A stretch of DNA of 64,000 bases. Origin: Gemmataceae bacterium. GTDB lineage: Bacteria; Planctomycetota; Planctomycetia; Gemmatales; Gemmataceae. Positions 51,030 to 59,960 of the stretch are shown piece by piece. Within the stretch, counting starts at the first letter, position 1; every line of letters starts with the position of its first letter. Made by a program: the position numbers and the translations under genes. Under the pieces are notes generated by a model. That model was not told where the DNA came from. It was given only the letters and a program-made list of their open reading frames with translations, and did not search any database. The stretch is from assembly GCA_022842245.1 (NCBI GenBank), contig JALHPZ010000025.1, positions 1 through 64,000 on the forward strand, written 5' to 3'.

Positions 51030-52865
51030 ATGGCCTCCTCGCGTTTCGTCGTCGGCATCGACCTCGGCACCACCAACTCCGCGCTCGCCTACGTCGACAC
51101 CGGCGCCGCCGACCCCGCCCTGGTCAAGTCCTTCGCCATCCCGCAAGTCGTCCAACCCGGCACCGTCGAGGAACGCCCGCTGCTCCCCTCGTTCCTCTAC
51201 CTCCCCGGCGACGGCGAACAACCCGCCGGCGCGCTCAAGCTCCCGTGGGACGCCGCCCGCGACTACGCCGTCGGCGAGTTCGCCCGCAACTTCGGCTCGC
51301 AGGTCCCCACGCGGCTCGTCGCGTCCGCGAAGTCCTGGCTCGGCCATGCCGGCGTCGACCGCAAGTCCGCCATCCTGCCCTTCCGTGCCCCGGATACCGG
51401 CAAACGCATCTCGCCCGTAGAAGCAGCCACGCGCATCCTCAAGCACCTCGCCGAGGCGTGGAACGCCTCGATGGCCAAGGTGCCCGACCATCGCCTCGAA
51501 CTCCAGGAGATCGTCCTCACCGTGCCGGCGTCGTTCGACGCCATGGCCCGCGACCTCACCGTCGAAGCCGCCAAGGCCGCCGGATTCGACCAGCTCACCC
51601 TTCTCGAAGAACCGCAAGCGGCGTTCTACTCCTGGCTCGATTCCCTCGGCGACGGCTGGCGGAAGGACGTGACTGTCGGCGACCTCGTGCTCGTCGCGGA
51701 CGTCGGCGGCGGCACCACCGACTTCACACTGATCGAAGTCGGCGAAGAGGCCGGCAACCTCGCCCTCACGCGCCTCGCCGTCGGCGACCACCTGTTGCTC
51801 GGCGGCGACAACATGGACCTCGCCCTCGCCCACACCGCCGCCGCCGCGCTCGCCAAGACCGGCACGAAACTCGACGCCAACCAGATGCTCCAACTCACCT
51901 ACGGCTGCCGGGCCGCGAAGGAGTTCCTGCTCGCCGACTCCACGCGCCAGTCGGCCCCGGTCACGGTGCTGGGCAAGGGGCGATCCGTCATCGGCGGGTC
52001 GATCAAGTACGACCTGCCCCGGGCGGACGTCGAGAAGGTGCTGATCGACGGCTTCTTCCCGGACTGTGCCCGGGATGCCGAGCCGGCGAAGGCGCGTGTG
52101 GGCGGGTTGCAAGAACTCGGCCTGCCGTACGTCGCCGACGCCGCCGTGACGCGCCACCTCGCCAGCTTCCTGCACCGCCAGGCGGAGGCGCTCGCGACCC
52201 GGGAGCGGCCCCGGCGAGCCGGCAGCCGAAAGGCTGCGGGTGATGCCACGCTACCGACGGCGGTGCTGTTCAACGGCGGCGTCTTCAAGTCGGATGCACT
52301 CCGCAACCGCCTGATGGCCGTGCTGAACGGCTGGGCGAAGGCGTCGAAGGCCGACGCCGCCCGCGTCCTCGCCGGCGCCGACCTCGATCAGGCCGTCGCC
52401 AAGGGGGCCGCCTACTACGGCCTCGTGCGACGGGGCCAGGGGATCCGCATCCGGGGCGGCACCGCCCGCGCCTACTACATCGGCGTCGAGACCGCCGCCC
52501 CCGCCGTGCCGGGCCTGACGCCCCCGATCAAGGCGCTCTGCGTCGCCCCGTTCGGCATGGAGGAAGGCACCGAAGCCGACCTGCCCAAACAGGAGTTCGG
52601 CCTCGTCGTCGGCGAGGAGGCCGAGTTCCGTTTCCTCGGCTCGACGCTCCGCCGCGACGACAAGGCCGGCACGGTGGTGGACGAGTGGGAGGAGCAGATC
52701 GAGGAACTGACGCCGATGCGCGTGACGCTCGACGGCAAGGGCCGGCAGGTGGTGCCCGTGCACCTGCACAGCAAGGTGACGGAAGTGGGCCAGTTGGAGT
52801 TGTGGTGCCTGAGCCGCGATGGCAAGCATCGCTGGAAGCTGGAGTACAACGTGCGGGAAAAGTGA
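51030..52865 (+). CDS. Hsp70-like ATPase (DnaK family, divergent)
   Basis: A protein of 611 residues from the ATG at 51030. The ATPase motifs are clear: GIDLGTTNSALAYVDTG (residues 9-25), a PASFDAMARDLTVEAAKAAG helix (about 173-192), LEEPQAAFYSW, LVADVGGGTTDFTLIEVG (about 219-236) and LFNGGVFKS (about 413). The C-terminal 150 residues are beta-rich (FGLVVGEEAEFRFLGST and onward) but unlike the DnaK peptide-binding domain. It could be a specialised chaperone. No DnaJ or GrpE gene is adjacent. Confidence 0.88.
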   Translation: MASSRFVVGIDLGTTNSALAYVDTGAADPALVKSFAIPQVVQPGTVEERPLLPSFLYLPGDGEQPAGALKLPWDAARDYAVGEFARNFGSQVPTRLVASAKSWLGHAGVDRKSAILPFRAPDTGKRISPVEAATRILKHLAEAWNASMAKVPDHRLELQEIVLTVPASFDAMARDLTVEAAKAAGFDQLTLLEEPQAAFYSWLDSLGDGWRKDVTVGDLVLVADVGGGTTDFTLIEVGEEAGNLALTRLAVGDHLLLGGDNMDLALAHTAAAALAKTGTKLDANQMLQLTYGCRAAKEFLLADSTRQSAPVTVLGKGRSVIGGSIKYDLPRADVEKVLIDGFFPDCARDAEPAKARVGGLQELGLPYVADAAVTRHLASFLHRQAEALATRERPRRAGSRKAAGDATLPTAVLFNGGVFKSDALRNRLMAVLNGWAKASKADAARVLAGADLDQAVAKGAAYYGLVRRGQGIRIRGGTARAYYIGVETAAPAVPGLTPPIKALCVAPFGMEEGTEADLPKQEFGLVVGEEAEFRFLGSTLRRDDKAGTVVDEWEEQIEELTPMRVTLDGKGRQVVPVHLHSKVTEVGQLELWCLSRDGKHRWKLEYNVREK

Positions 52866-52951
52866 GGGGAGAAATGCGGAATTCGGAATTCGGAATGCGG
52901 AATGAAAGAAGAAGTGCGGAGTGAAAGAAGGAGTGCGGAGTGAAAACCTGA
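52866..52951. repeat. Purine-rich imperfect repeats after the Hsp70-like gene
   Basis: Short copies of gaattcggaat, and then two copies of a roughly 17-base unit built on agtgcggagtgaaaga, run from the Hsp70-like stop to the palindrome at 52967. No gene is seen. Confidence 0.6.
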
Positions 52952-52966
52952 ACCCCGGCGAGCCGT

Positions 52967-53020
52967 GCGGCGTCAGCCGCCGGATTGCGGACCGGTGCGA
53001 CACCCGGCGGCTGACGCCGC
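52967..53020. repeat. 17-bp-arm palindrome at the ribA fragment junction
   Basis: Left arm 52967-52983 (gcggcgtcagccgccgg) is perfectly complementary to 53004-53020, around a 20-base loop. The right arm ends exactly where ribA-like coding sequence begins. The sequence is unrelated to the other palindromes of the window. Confidence 0.85.
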
Positions 53021-53274
53021 TTGGCTTCGCCCCGGACCTCCGCCACTTCGGCATCGGCGCCCAGATCCTGCACGACCTCGGCGTCCGCCAGATCCGCCTG
53101 CTGACGAACAACCCGCGCAAGGTGATCGGCCTCGAAGGCTACGGCTTGAAGATCGTGGAGCGCGTGCCGATCCAGATGGAGCCGGGCGAGTTCAACCGCG
53201 ACTACTTGGCGACGAAGCGTGCGAAGCTCGGCCACATGCTGGACAAGTTCGAAGACGGCGACGCGGAGGAGTGA
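53020..53274 (+). pseudogene. C-terminal fragment of GTP cyclohydrolase II (ribA-like)
   Basis: The 84 residues before the TGA at 53274 match the end of RibA or the second half of RibBA: LGFAPDLRHFGIGAQILHDL, then GVRQIRLLTNNPRKVIGLEG, YGLKIVERVPIQMEPGEFN and the terminal RDYLATKRAKLGHMLDKF. The N-terminal 110 or more residues with the zinc Cys site and the catalytic parts are missing, replaced by the palindrome at 52967-53020. The frame remains open upstream to 52921 but translates only repeats. It cannot make riboflavin precursors alone; an intact copy must exist elsewhere. Confidence 0.85.
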
Positions 53275-53581
53275 AAACGAGGCGCAACTCATTTCCACTC
53301 GACTCACGGCTCCGCGATGATTCCGCCGCCACTGCGCCACCCTTCCGCGGACCCACGCCCGATTTTCGGAAGCACCCACGCCCGACAACGACTTGCGGCG
53401 ATTCTGTCGAATGGGCGAGCTGCCAACAGGCGTCGGTACCCGGGCAGTCGGTAAGTGCAAGGAACAGAGAAGGTCTGAAAATCCTTGCGAAGCGGAACGC
53501 TCTGGTTATGATCGAACCGTGATATGTCTCTCGTAGGCGGCAGAATAACTTGTTCGGCGGCGGAGGCGACGGAGGAAGTTC
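53275..53581. other. 307-bp intergenic region with no gene
   Basis: Between the ribA fragment and the beta-sandwich gene. A short direct repeat (cccacgcccga at about 53353 and 53376) is the only pattern noticed. GGAGG at 53571-53575 serves the ATG at 53582. The sequence is lower in GC than neighbouring genes from about 53450 on. Confidence 0.5.
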
Positions 53582-54256
53582 ATGAAAGCTACGACCCACG
53601 CCCTGGCTGCTTGGGCGGTAGCCGGGGCACTTGCCGTCTCGTCCCCGGCGGCCGACACCAAGCTTCCCGAGGTTCACCCGGTTAGCGTCACAGTCGGGTC
53701 GGAGAAGGTTTCCGGGCGGGATGCGATCCGGGTCATCAAGGATCCCAAGGTCAAGGAGTTCGACGAGCCCACGTTCGCTCGGCTCAAGGGGTCAGTCTTC
53801 AAGGACGGGACAATCGAGGCGAAGGTGTTGAGCAAACTCACCAAGGACGCCCCGGATTTCGCGCGGGGGTTCATCGGGGTCGCCTTCCGGGTCAACGAGG
53901 ACAATTCGAAGTTCGAGTGCATCTACCTCCGCCCGACCAACTCGCGGGCGGAGCTTCAACTCCGCCGGAACCGGTCCATTCAGTACTTCGCATACCCGGA
54001 CTTCAAGTTTGAGCGGTTGCGGAAGGAGGCGGCCGGCGAGTACGAGTCATACGCGGACATGGGCTTAGACGAGTGGATCGACATGCGGATCGAGGTGAAG
54101 GGGGCCAAGGCCAAACTGTTCGTCAACGGTGCCAAGCAGCCGGCCCTGATCGTAAACGACTTGAAGCTCGGCCCCGACGCATCGGGGGCGGTCGGTTTGT
54201 GGGTGGATGTCGGGACTGCGGGATACTTCTCCGACGTGCGGGTTCGAAACGAGTAA
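53582..54256 (+). CDS. Secreted concanavalin-like beta-sandwich protein
   Basis: A protein of 224 residues from the ATG at 53582, with GGAGG 6 bases upstream. Signal peptide MKATTHALAAWAVAGALAVS is followed by a beta-rich domain: GSVFKDGTIEAKVLSKLTKD, FIGVAFRVNEDNSKFECIYL, RPTNSRAELQLRRNRSIQYF, the EWIDMRIEVKGAKAKLFVNG strand pair and GAVGLWVDVGTAGYFSDVRV. The pattern fits LamG/DUF1080-like folds that bind or cleave glycans. Catalytic residues are not identifiable. Confidence 0.75.
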   Translation: MKATTHALAAWAVAGALAVSSPAADTKLPEVHPVSVTVGSEKVSGRDAIRVIKDPKVKEFDEPTFARLKGSVFKDGTIEAKVLSKLTKDAPDFARGFIGVAFRVNEDNSKFECIYLRPTNSRAELQLRRNRSIQYFAYPDFKFERLRKEAAGEYESYADMGLDEWIDMRIEVKGAKAKLFVNGAKQPALIVNDLKLGPDASGAVGLWVDVGTAGYFSDVRVRNE

Positions 54257-54342
54257 CCCCATAGCGCAGCGTCATATCGGGACGGGCAAAAAGGCAGGGA
54301 TAAGGGGACGCAACTCGATTTTCGGTATCCGGGAGAATCCCA

Positions 54343-55215
54343 ATGCAATCCCTCCTCTCGCTCGCCAATCGGGCCGGTTTTCGATTGAACGATGGTGCTT
54401 CGGGAGAAGCCTTCGCGGAACTCGAGTCCGCGCTCGGCGTCGAGTTGCCGGACGAGTTCCGCGAACTCTGGTCGTCGTCGGACGGAATGTCCGGCATCGG
54501 TATCGATCTCGTTCCACTGGCTGTAATCGGTAATTATGCCGGCCTCTTTCCGGCGGCTATCGGATATGTTCCCTTCTCCGACTGCAACGACTCCGACCCG
54601 TACGCGATCTGCTGCAATGGACCGGCCCGAGGACTGATCGCACACATTTTCCACGATGGCGATGATCCCCACCTCGTCTGCCGGGGATTGCGGCGATTCC
54701 TGGAACTCGTCGCCGAGACGCGGGACGGCGGGGGCGACGTGGACCGAATCGCGGGCGACTTCGACTTCGACCGGCCGGAGCGCGATGAGCGAGATGTCGA
54801 AACAGCCCGTTCTCTCGTGCGGGCCGCCGAGCCGCTGGGCCAACACGATCCGAGTCGCGTCGATCTCCTGCGCTATGCCGCGCAGCTATTCGGCCCGGGG
54901 CAGGAAGACGAGTTGGCGACGGTCATGTCCCGGGGCAACGAGTACGTTCGCGAGATCGTCTTGCGACGCTTGCGAGGGATTGGCACGCCCGCGGCGACGG
55001 AACGAATCCGGGCCGATGCCGCAGCGTATCGGCAGTTCATCGGTGAATTCCGAACGGCGTTCGAAGCTGTGGGAACGAAGACGCAATCATCCGGTCAGCA
55101 CGAGTTCGTCCTGATGCCCGGCAACGTCGGCTTGAACTTCGCGATGATCTACGCCGACTGCCGTCGGCCGGGAGCGATGGCCGAGTGGGTCGAGCGGTTC
55201 CGATCGCGGCGGTAA
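54343..55215 (+). CDS. SMI1/KNR4 (SUKH) domain protein
   Basis: A protein of 290 residues. The first 130 show the SUKH-1 pattern: FAELESALGVELPDEFRELW, SSSDGMSGIGIDLVPLAVIG, then FPAAIGYVPFSDCNDSDPYA and LVCRGLRRFLELVAE. The remaining 160 residues are mostly helical and of unknown type. SUKH proteins often give immunity against secreted toxins, but others are housekeeping. No toxin gene with Rhs or polymorphic features is visible, so immunity is only a possibility. A GC hairpin follows the stop. Confidence 0.75.
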   Translation: MQSLLSLANRAGFRLNDGASGEAFAELESALGVELPDEFRELWSSSDGMSGIGIDLVPLAVIGNYAGLFPAAIGYVPFSDCNDSDPYAICCNGPARGLIAHIFHDGDDPHLVCRGLRRFLELVAETRDGGGDVDRIAGDFDFDRPERDERDVETARSLVRAAEPLGQHDPSRVDLLRYAAQLFGPGQEDELATVMSRGNEYVREIVLRRLRGIGTPAATERIRADAAAYRQFIGEFRTAFEAVGTKTQSSGQHEFVLMPGNVGLNFAMIYADCRRPGAMAEWVERFRSRR

Positions 55216-55224
55216 ATGAAACGA

Positions 55225-55245
55225 CCCGGAGATGAAATCTCCGGG
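55225..55245. terminator. Hairpin between convergent SUKH and aldolase genes
   Basis: A perfect 9-bp stem (cccggagat at 55225-55233, atctccggg at 55237-55245) around GAA, 9 bp after the SUKH stop and 20 bp before the aldolase stop. There is no T-run on either strand, so function as a two-way terminator is inferred from position. Confidence 0.55.
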
Positions 55246-55265
55246 CCACTTCGATTGAACGAGAA

Positions 55266-56351
55266 TCAATACACCGCGTTCGGGTCCACCTTCGCGGGGC
55301 CGCTCGAGACGGCGTTGCCGCCGGCGTAGCGGGCGTGCCAGCCCTCGGCGGCGCGGAGGTTGTGCAAATCCTCCATCGTGTAGCCGTACTTCTTGAACCA
55401 CGGCGTGCCCTGCTTGACGATCGCGTCGATGTCCTTCACGCGGCGCACGCACTCCGTCTCGGCGAACTTCTGGCGCTCGGCCGGGCTGGTGAAGGTGAAG
55501 AACTCCTTCCAGAACGCCCGGCCGCCGAGGATGCCGCTCGCGCCGGCCTTCATCGACATCTCCACCTGCTTCTTGTACTGGTCGTAGTCCACGCCCGCGC
55601 TCAGCAGCACCCAGGGCTTCGTGCAGGCATCGTTCAGGCGCTTCAGGTTGTCCACCAGCTGCGCGTCGCTCTCGACGCCCGGCGTGCCGGGGAACTCCGA
55701 CTTGTAGATGTCGCAGTAGCGGCTGAGGATGCGGGCCGATTCGATGACGGTCGTGGCCTTGCGGGCGATCTTGCTCGGGGACTTGTCGTCCTCGCCGTTG
55801 TAGGCGAAGTGGATCGGTTCGAGCAGGAAGAGGATGTCGTGCTGGATGCACTCTTCCCAGATCTTGCGGGTGAACTCGAAGTTGTGCTCGGCGGAGTCGA
55901 ACTCCTCCGGCTCGAACTGGGCGAGGAGTTTGACGGCGTCGGCGCCGCACTTCTTGATCTTGTGGACGCCCCAGCCCTGCTCGACTTCGCCGCAGGGGGC
56001 GCCGGCCTTGTTCTTGTTGGCGCCGGATTTCTCGACGCGGATGAGGGTGCCGGTGGTGGCAGGGACGGCGTGGGCGGCGATGGTGCTCCAGTAGCCGTAG
56101 TAGCCATCGACGAGCAGGCCGGAGCAGTGCGGGGCGAGGGCGCGGGAGAGCATGACCTTGGCGTCGGCGATCTCGGCGAAGGTCGGCTCCTTGCCGGTGG
56201 CCTTCTTCATCATGGAGATCATGGAGCTGTTCTGGTCCGTGGCCACCATGGTGAGGGTGCCGTTCGGATTGCTGATGCGCTGGAGGCCGCGGAGCTTGCC
56301 GGGCGTGAAGCCGAGACCGAGCAGACGGGTGACGGATCGAAGGTTGGACAT
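55266..56351 (-). CDS. Tagatose-1,6-bisphosphate aldolase-like protein (LacD family)
   Basis: A protein of 361 residues from the ATG at 56351. It matches the class-I LacD/DeoC-like TIM barrel: LRGLQRISNPNGTLTMVATD near residue 20, SGLLVDGYYGYWS, GADAVKLLAQFEPEE with the Lys that may form the Schiff base (about 141), ILFLLEPIHFAYNGED, PWVLLSAGVDYDQYKKQVE and AGASGILGGRAFWKEFF. The family splits tagatose-1,6-bisphosphate, but no tagatose or galactose genes are nearby, so another phosphosugar is possible. Its start is followed upstream by a single REP palindrome. Confidence 0.88.
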   Translation of the reverse strand: MSNLRSVTRLLGLGFTPGKLRGLQRISNPNGTLTMVATDQNSSMISMMKKATGKEPTFAEIADAKVMLSRALAPHCSGLLVDGYYGYWSTIAAHAVPATTGTLIRVEKSGANKNKAGAPCGEVEQGWGVHKIKKCGADAVKLLAQFEPEEFDSAEHNFEFTRKIWEECIQHDILFLLEPIHFAYNGEDDKSPSKIARKATTVIESARILSRYCDIYKSEFPGTPGVESDAQLVDNLKRLNDACTKPWVLLSAGVDYDQYKKQVEMSMKAGASGILGGRAFWKEFFTFTSPAERQKFAETECVRRVKDIDAIVKQGTPWFKKYGYTMEDLHNLRAAEGWHARYAGGNAVSSGPAKVDPNAVY

Positions 56352-56424
56352 CGTGGGCAGGCTCCGGGTGAGAAAAATCTTCTTGACTTCTTATGGGCGC
56401 ACGCTCCGTGCGGCGAGGAACGGT

Positions 56425-56448
56425 GCCCGCGGATGGTCGTCCGCGGGC
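56425..56448 (-). repeat. Isolated REP palindrome
   Basis: Arms gcccgcgga and tccgcgggc around 6 bases, followed by CTTC, so it belongs to the same family as the REPs around the RAYT gene at 10836 but lies 45 kb away. It sits 11 bp after the SGNH hydrolase stop, between two same-strand genes. Confidence 0.78.
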
Positions 56449-56459
56449 TTCGCCCGCTT

Positions 56460-57239
56460 TTACTTCACCATCTCTTCGACGGTCTTGGAAATCGCGTCGG
56501 CCCAGATCGTGTAGCCCTTTTCCGAGAGGTGGAGGAAGTCGGGCATGGTCGACTTCGGCAGGCCGCCCTTGTCGTCGAGGAACTTCTCGCCGATGTCGAG
56601 GTACTTCACGCTCTTGCCGTCGTCGAACTTGGCGAGGAGCTTGTTGACGGCCGGCGTCTTCGCGTGCAGTTCGTCCTTGGCGGCGACCATCGGGTCGGCG
56701 GGCTTCTTGCCGGAGCGCGGGAAGACGCCCAGCAGCAGGACCTTGGCCTTGGGCTTCTGCTTGTGGAATTCGTCGAGGATGGCCTTGACGCCGTCGGCGA
56801 TTTGTTCCGGGGTGTTCGTGCCGAAGTTGTTGGTGCCGATCATCATGACGACGACCTTGGGGTCGATGCCTTCGAGTTCCTTGCCGGTGGTGATGCGCCA
56901 GAGGACGTGCTGGGTGCGGTCGCCGCCGATGCCGAGGTTCATCGGCTTCCAGCTGGCGAAGCGCTCCGCCCAGACCTTCTTGCCGGCGCCTTCCCAGCCC
57001 TGGGTGATGGAATCGCCGACGAAGAGCACGTCGACGTTGCCTTTCTTGGCTCGTTCGACGAAGGCTTCGTGGCGTTTCATCCAGCCGCCGTCTCGCGGGA
57101 CGGGTTTGACGGCGTCGTTCTCCTTGGGTTTGGCCTTGTCCTGGGCTGCGCCGTCGGTGCGGAAGGCGAGGAGGAGGAGGCCGGCCGCGAGAAGGGCGGC
57201 GGCGGGTCGGCGGGCCAATGCGAACATGCGATTCACCAT
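56460..57239 (-). CDS. Secreted SGNH/GDSL hydrolase
   Basis: A protein of 259 residues; the ATG at 57239 is used (a second ATG at 57227 is also possible), both giving a signal peptide with AAALLAAGLLLLAF. Catalytic blocks are present: block I VLFVGDSITQGW (Ser near residue 68), block II LNIGIGG-like (PMNLGIGGDRT), block III MMIGTNNFG (Asn) and block V MPDFLHLSEKGY with the Asp-x-x-His pair. It is predicted to deacetylate or hydrolyse esters on carbohydrate outside the cell. Confidence 0.93.
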   Translation of the reverse strand: MVNRMFALARRPAAALLAAGLLLLAFRTDGAAQDKAKPKENDAVKPVPRDGGWMKRHEAFVERAKKGNVDVLFVGDSITQGWEGAGKKVWAERFASWKPMNLGIGGDRTQHVLWRITTGKELEGIDPKVVVMMIGTNNFGTNTPEQIADGVKAILDEFHKQKPKAKVLLLGVFPRSGKKPADPMVAAKDELHAKTPAVNKLLAKFDDGKSVKYLDIGEKFLDDKGGLPKSTMPDFLHLSEKGYTIWADAISKTVEEMVK

Positions 57240-57382
57240 CGAGAGGAAATGGGGCGGGTGTCGCGGATTGCGACGGGGGTATTGAAGGATCGGCCGGGCC
57301 GGAGTCAACGGCGCGCCTTGACAGGGTTGGTCCGGTTCCCGACATTGATTCCACTTCCGTGACTCTTCCCGCCGGAACCGCC

Positions 57383-59932
57383 ATGCCCATCGCGTATCGT
57401 TCGATCCGGATCGCACTGGCGTTGGCACTGCTGGGTGTCGGCGATCGGGCAATGGCGCAGGATCGGCCGGTTCTTGGGGTGAACGGCCTCGGCCCGGGCG
57501 GCCTGCGCATCGCCGTCACGGAGCGCTGGGGTTCCATCTCGTTCGCGATCCGCAACACGTCGGATGTCCCACGCGAGGCCCGCGTGGTCGTCTACCATCA
57601 AGGCGATGAGTTCTCGGAATACGCCCGCGACCTGTGGGTGCCCGCGAACGCGGAAGTCTCGGCGTGGATGTCCATCGGCCCGGTGCCCCGGATTGGAGCG
57701 GACGGCAAGCCGATCTCCTCGATCGGCCGCACGCTTCATTACATCCTGTACGATCGCACGGGCGGGGGGATGACCGTGGTGCGGCCGTCGTCGGAAGAAA
57801 AGCTCCGCGATCGTGCGGTGCTGTATCGGCCGAAGACCGAGTGGTCCACGGCGCTCTTCACGGATACGCCGACGGATCCCGACACGTCGTCGTTCCGGCA
57901 TCCGACGCCGGATGTCGAGGCGATGCACATCGTGCGTCTGATGAGATCGCTGCGCGGCCAGTCGGAATACGTGTCCAACGTCATCGACGCCACGCTGCCT
58001 TCGTCGCCCGAATCGTACGACGGTATCGACCAAATCGTGTTGGCCAGCAATCGCTTGAAGCACGATCCGCACGGTCGGGCCTCGATGCGCCAGTGGGTCG
58101 AGCGCGGCGGCCTGCTCTGGGTGATGCTCGACCAGGTCGACGCGGACCTGTTGGAATCGTTGCTGGGCGAGGAATGTGCGCCGCGAGTCGTCGATCGGAC
58201 GAGCCTGACGACGGTGCGGATCGAGCGAAGCGCGCCGGCCGATCGACCGAACGAGGCCGGTCTGGCCGCGCCATCGCGCAACTACGACCATCCCGTGCCC
58301 TTCGTGCGGGTCGCGCTGACAGGGCGTGAGGCGGTCCACCACTATGTGGATGCCTGGCCGGCGGCGTTTTCGATCCGGGCCGGTCGCGGGCGCATCCTCG
58401 TGACCACGCTCGGCGCGGCCGGCTGGTACCGGCCTCGCGGAACCACGCCCGCCGCGCCGCCCGCGGTTCCGGGTCGACGTCCCACACCACCGCCCCCCCC
58501 GGACCCACCGTCTCCGTATCCGGAAATTCCCGATCTGCCGGTGGCGCTCGACGCGTTGCTCGAACTCTCCAGCGACCTCAAGCCGGTTGAGAGTCCGTTT
58601 CAGCTCGACGATCTCAATCCGTTGGTCCTCGACGAAATCGGTTACCGCGTGCCCGAGCGCGGTACGGTGGCGCTCCTGCTTGGCGCGTTCGTCGCGGCTC
58701 TGGCCGGGATCGGCGTGATCCTGCGGCGGTCGCGACGCACGGAGATTGTCGGCTGGCTCGTGCCGGGCGCGGCGCTGGGAATCGGCGGTCTATTTGTCCT
58801 GCTGGGCGGTACGGCGCGGCATTCGATTCCTCCGACGGCCGCGGTCGCGGAGATCGTCGACGCCGTGCCGGGCAGCGGCGAAGCGGCCCGCGCCGGCGTG
58901 TTCGCGACCTTTCAACCGTCGGCCGGCCCGACCATGCTGGCCGCGCCCAACGGCGGCGTGCTCGATTTCGATTTCCAGGGGCTGGAAGGACAAAATCGCA
59001 TCCGCGTGCAGACCGATCGCGATGCCTGGCACTACGAGAAGCTCTCGATGCCGGCGGGCGTGAGGCTGGGTCAATATCGGGGTACAATCACGGCCCAGAT
59101 GCGCGCGGTCGCCGCATTTGGGCCGGACGGCCTGCACGGACGTCTCGAATCCGTCGGCTTCCGCGAACCGTCCGATGCCATACTGGTCGCTCGGAACCGC
59201 GAGGCGGCGGCCGTTCGATTCGCCGACGACGGCACCTTCCGAATCGGTCGGGACGATGAACTCTCGCCCGGTCAGTTCCTCACCGGCGCCGTGCTCGGCG
59301 ACCGGCAGCAAGCCCGCCAACGGGTCTACCGGCAGCTGTTCGGAACCGGCGATGGGAAGACCGTGCCGGACCATTACGACACGGGCGACGTCCTGCTGGC
59401 GTGGGCGCGTCCGGCGGAACTCCCCTTCACGACCGGCGACGGTGCCCGTGCGATCGGCTCTTCGCTGCTGGCGGTGCCCGTCGAGTATGAGCGTCCACCG
59501 ACGGGGACGTCCGTCTTCGTACCTCGCGCCTTCCTGCCCTACCGCCGCTGGCTGGAAGGCCGTACGCGCCCGCCCACGCTCGACTCCACCCGCCCCATCG
59601 ACATGCGGCTGCGCTTCCAACTGCCCGAATCGGTGATGCCGATCGCGATCGAGAAGGCGACCTTGGTTGCCAAGGTCCGGGCACCGTCGCGCCGCGTCAT
59701 CGTGAATGGCTACGAGGGCGACCGGGCGGCGAAGCTTCTGGAATCGATCGAGCCGACCGCGCCATTGCGGGTGGAAATGACCGATCCGAAATACCTGAAG
59801 GTGGATGCCGGCGGCGGGCTGCACATCGGTCTGGCCATCACGGGCGATGCGAACGCCAGCACCGTGCTGGAATCGTTCTGGTACATCGATTCGATTCAAC
59901 TGGAAATCGCAGGCCGCACGGTCGGGAAATGA
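57383..59932 (+). CDS. Large membrane-anchored protein of an ABC export locus
   Basis: A protein of 849 residues from the ATG at 57383 (the open frame extends upstream without support). A signal peptide (IRIALALALLGVGDRAMA) leads to a long extracytoplasmic part. A GldG/DUF4350-like segment is visible (IDQIVLASNRLKHDPHGRAS, MRQWVERGGLLWVMLDQVDA), and two transmembrane helices lie near residues 430-475. A Pro-rich linker (PPPPPDPPSPYPEIP) precedes them. The C-terminal 370 residues are soluble. ABC ATPase and permease genes follow at 28 bp and by overlap, so it is likely a transport partner. Confidence 0.75.
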   Translation: MPIAYRSIRIALALALLGVGDRAMAQDRPVLGVNGLGPGGLRIAVTERWGSISFAIRNTSDVPREARVVVYHQGDEFSEYARDLWVPANAEVSAWMSIGPVPRIGADGKPISSIGRTLHYILYDRTGGGMTVVRPSSEEKLRDRAVLYRPKTEWSTALFTDTPTDPDTSSFRHPTPDVEAMHIVRLMRSLRGQSEYVSNVIDATLPSSPESYDGIDQIVLASNRLKHDPHGRASMRQWVERGGLLWVMLDQVDADLLESLLGEECAPRVVDRTSLTTVRIERSAPADRPNEAGLAAPSRNYDHPVPFVRVALTGREAVHHYVDAWPAAFSIRAGRGRILVTTLGAAGWYRPRGTTPAAPPAVPGRRPTPPPPPDPPSPYPEIPDLPVALDALLELSSDLKPVESPFQLDDLNPLVLDEIGYRVPERGTVALLLGAFVAALAGIGVILRRSRRTEIVGWLVPGAALGIGGLFVLLGGTARHSIPPTAAVAEIVDAVPGSGEAARAGVFATFQPSAGPTMLAAPNGGVLDFDFQGLEGQNRIRVQTDRDAWHYEKLSMPAGVRLGQYRGTITAQMRAVAAFGPDGLHGRLESVGFREPSDAILVARNREAAAVRFADDGTFRIGRDDELSPGQFLTGAVLGDRQQARQRVYRQLFGTGDGKTVPDHYDTGDVLLAWARPAELPFTTGDGARAIGSSLLAVPVEYERPPTGTSVFVPRAFLPYRRWLEGRTRPPTLDSTRPIDMRLRFQLPESVMPIAIEKATLVAKVRAPSRRVIVNGYEGDRAAKLLESIEPTAPLRVEMTDPKYLKVDAGGGLHIGLAITGDANASTVLESFWYIDSIQLEIAGRTVGK

Positions 59933-59960
59933 CCGCGCGGATATTGAAGGGAACCGTTAC

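Noticed and set aside
52921..53019. Start of a complete gene before the ribA-like fragment
   Set aside because: The translated stretch only reads simple repeats and the palindrome; it does not match the missing RibA N-terminus.
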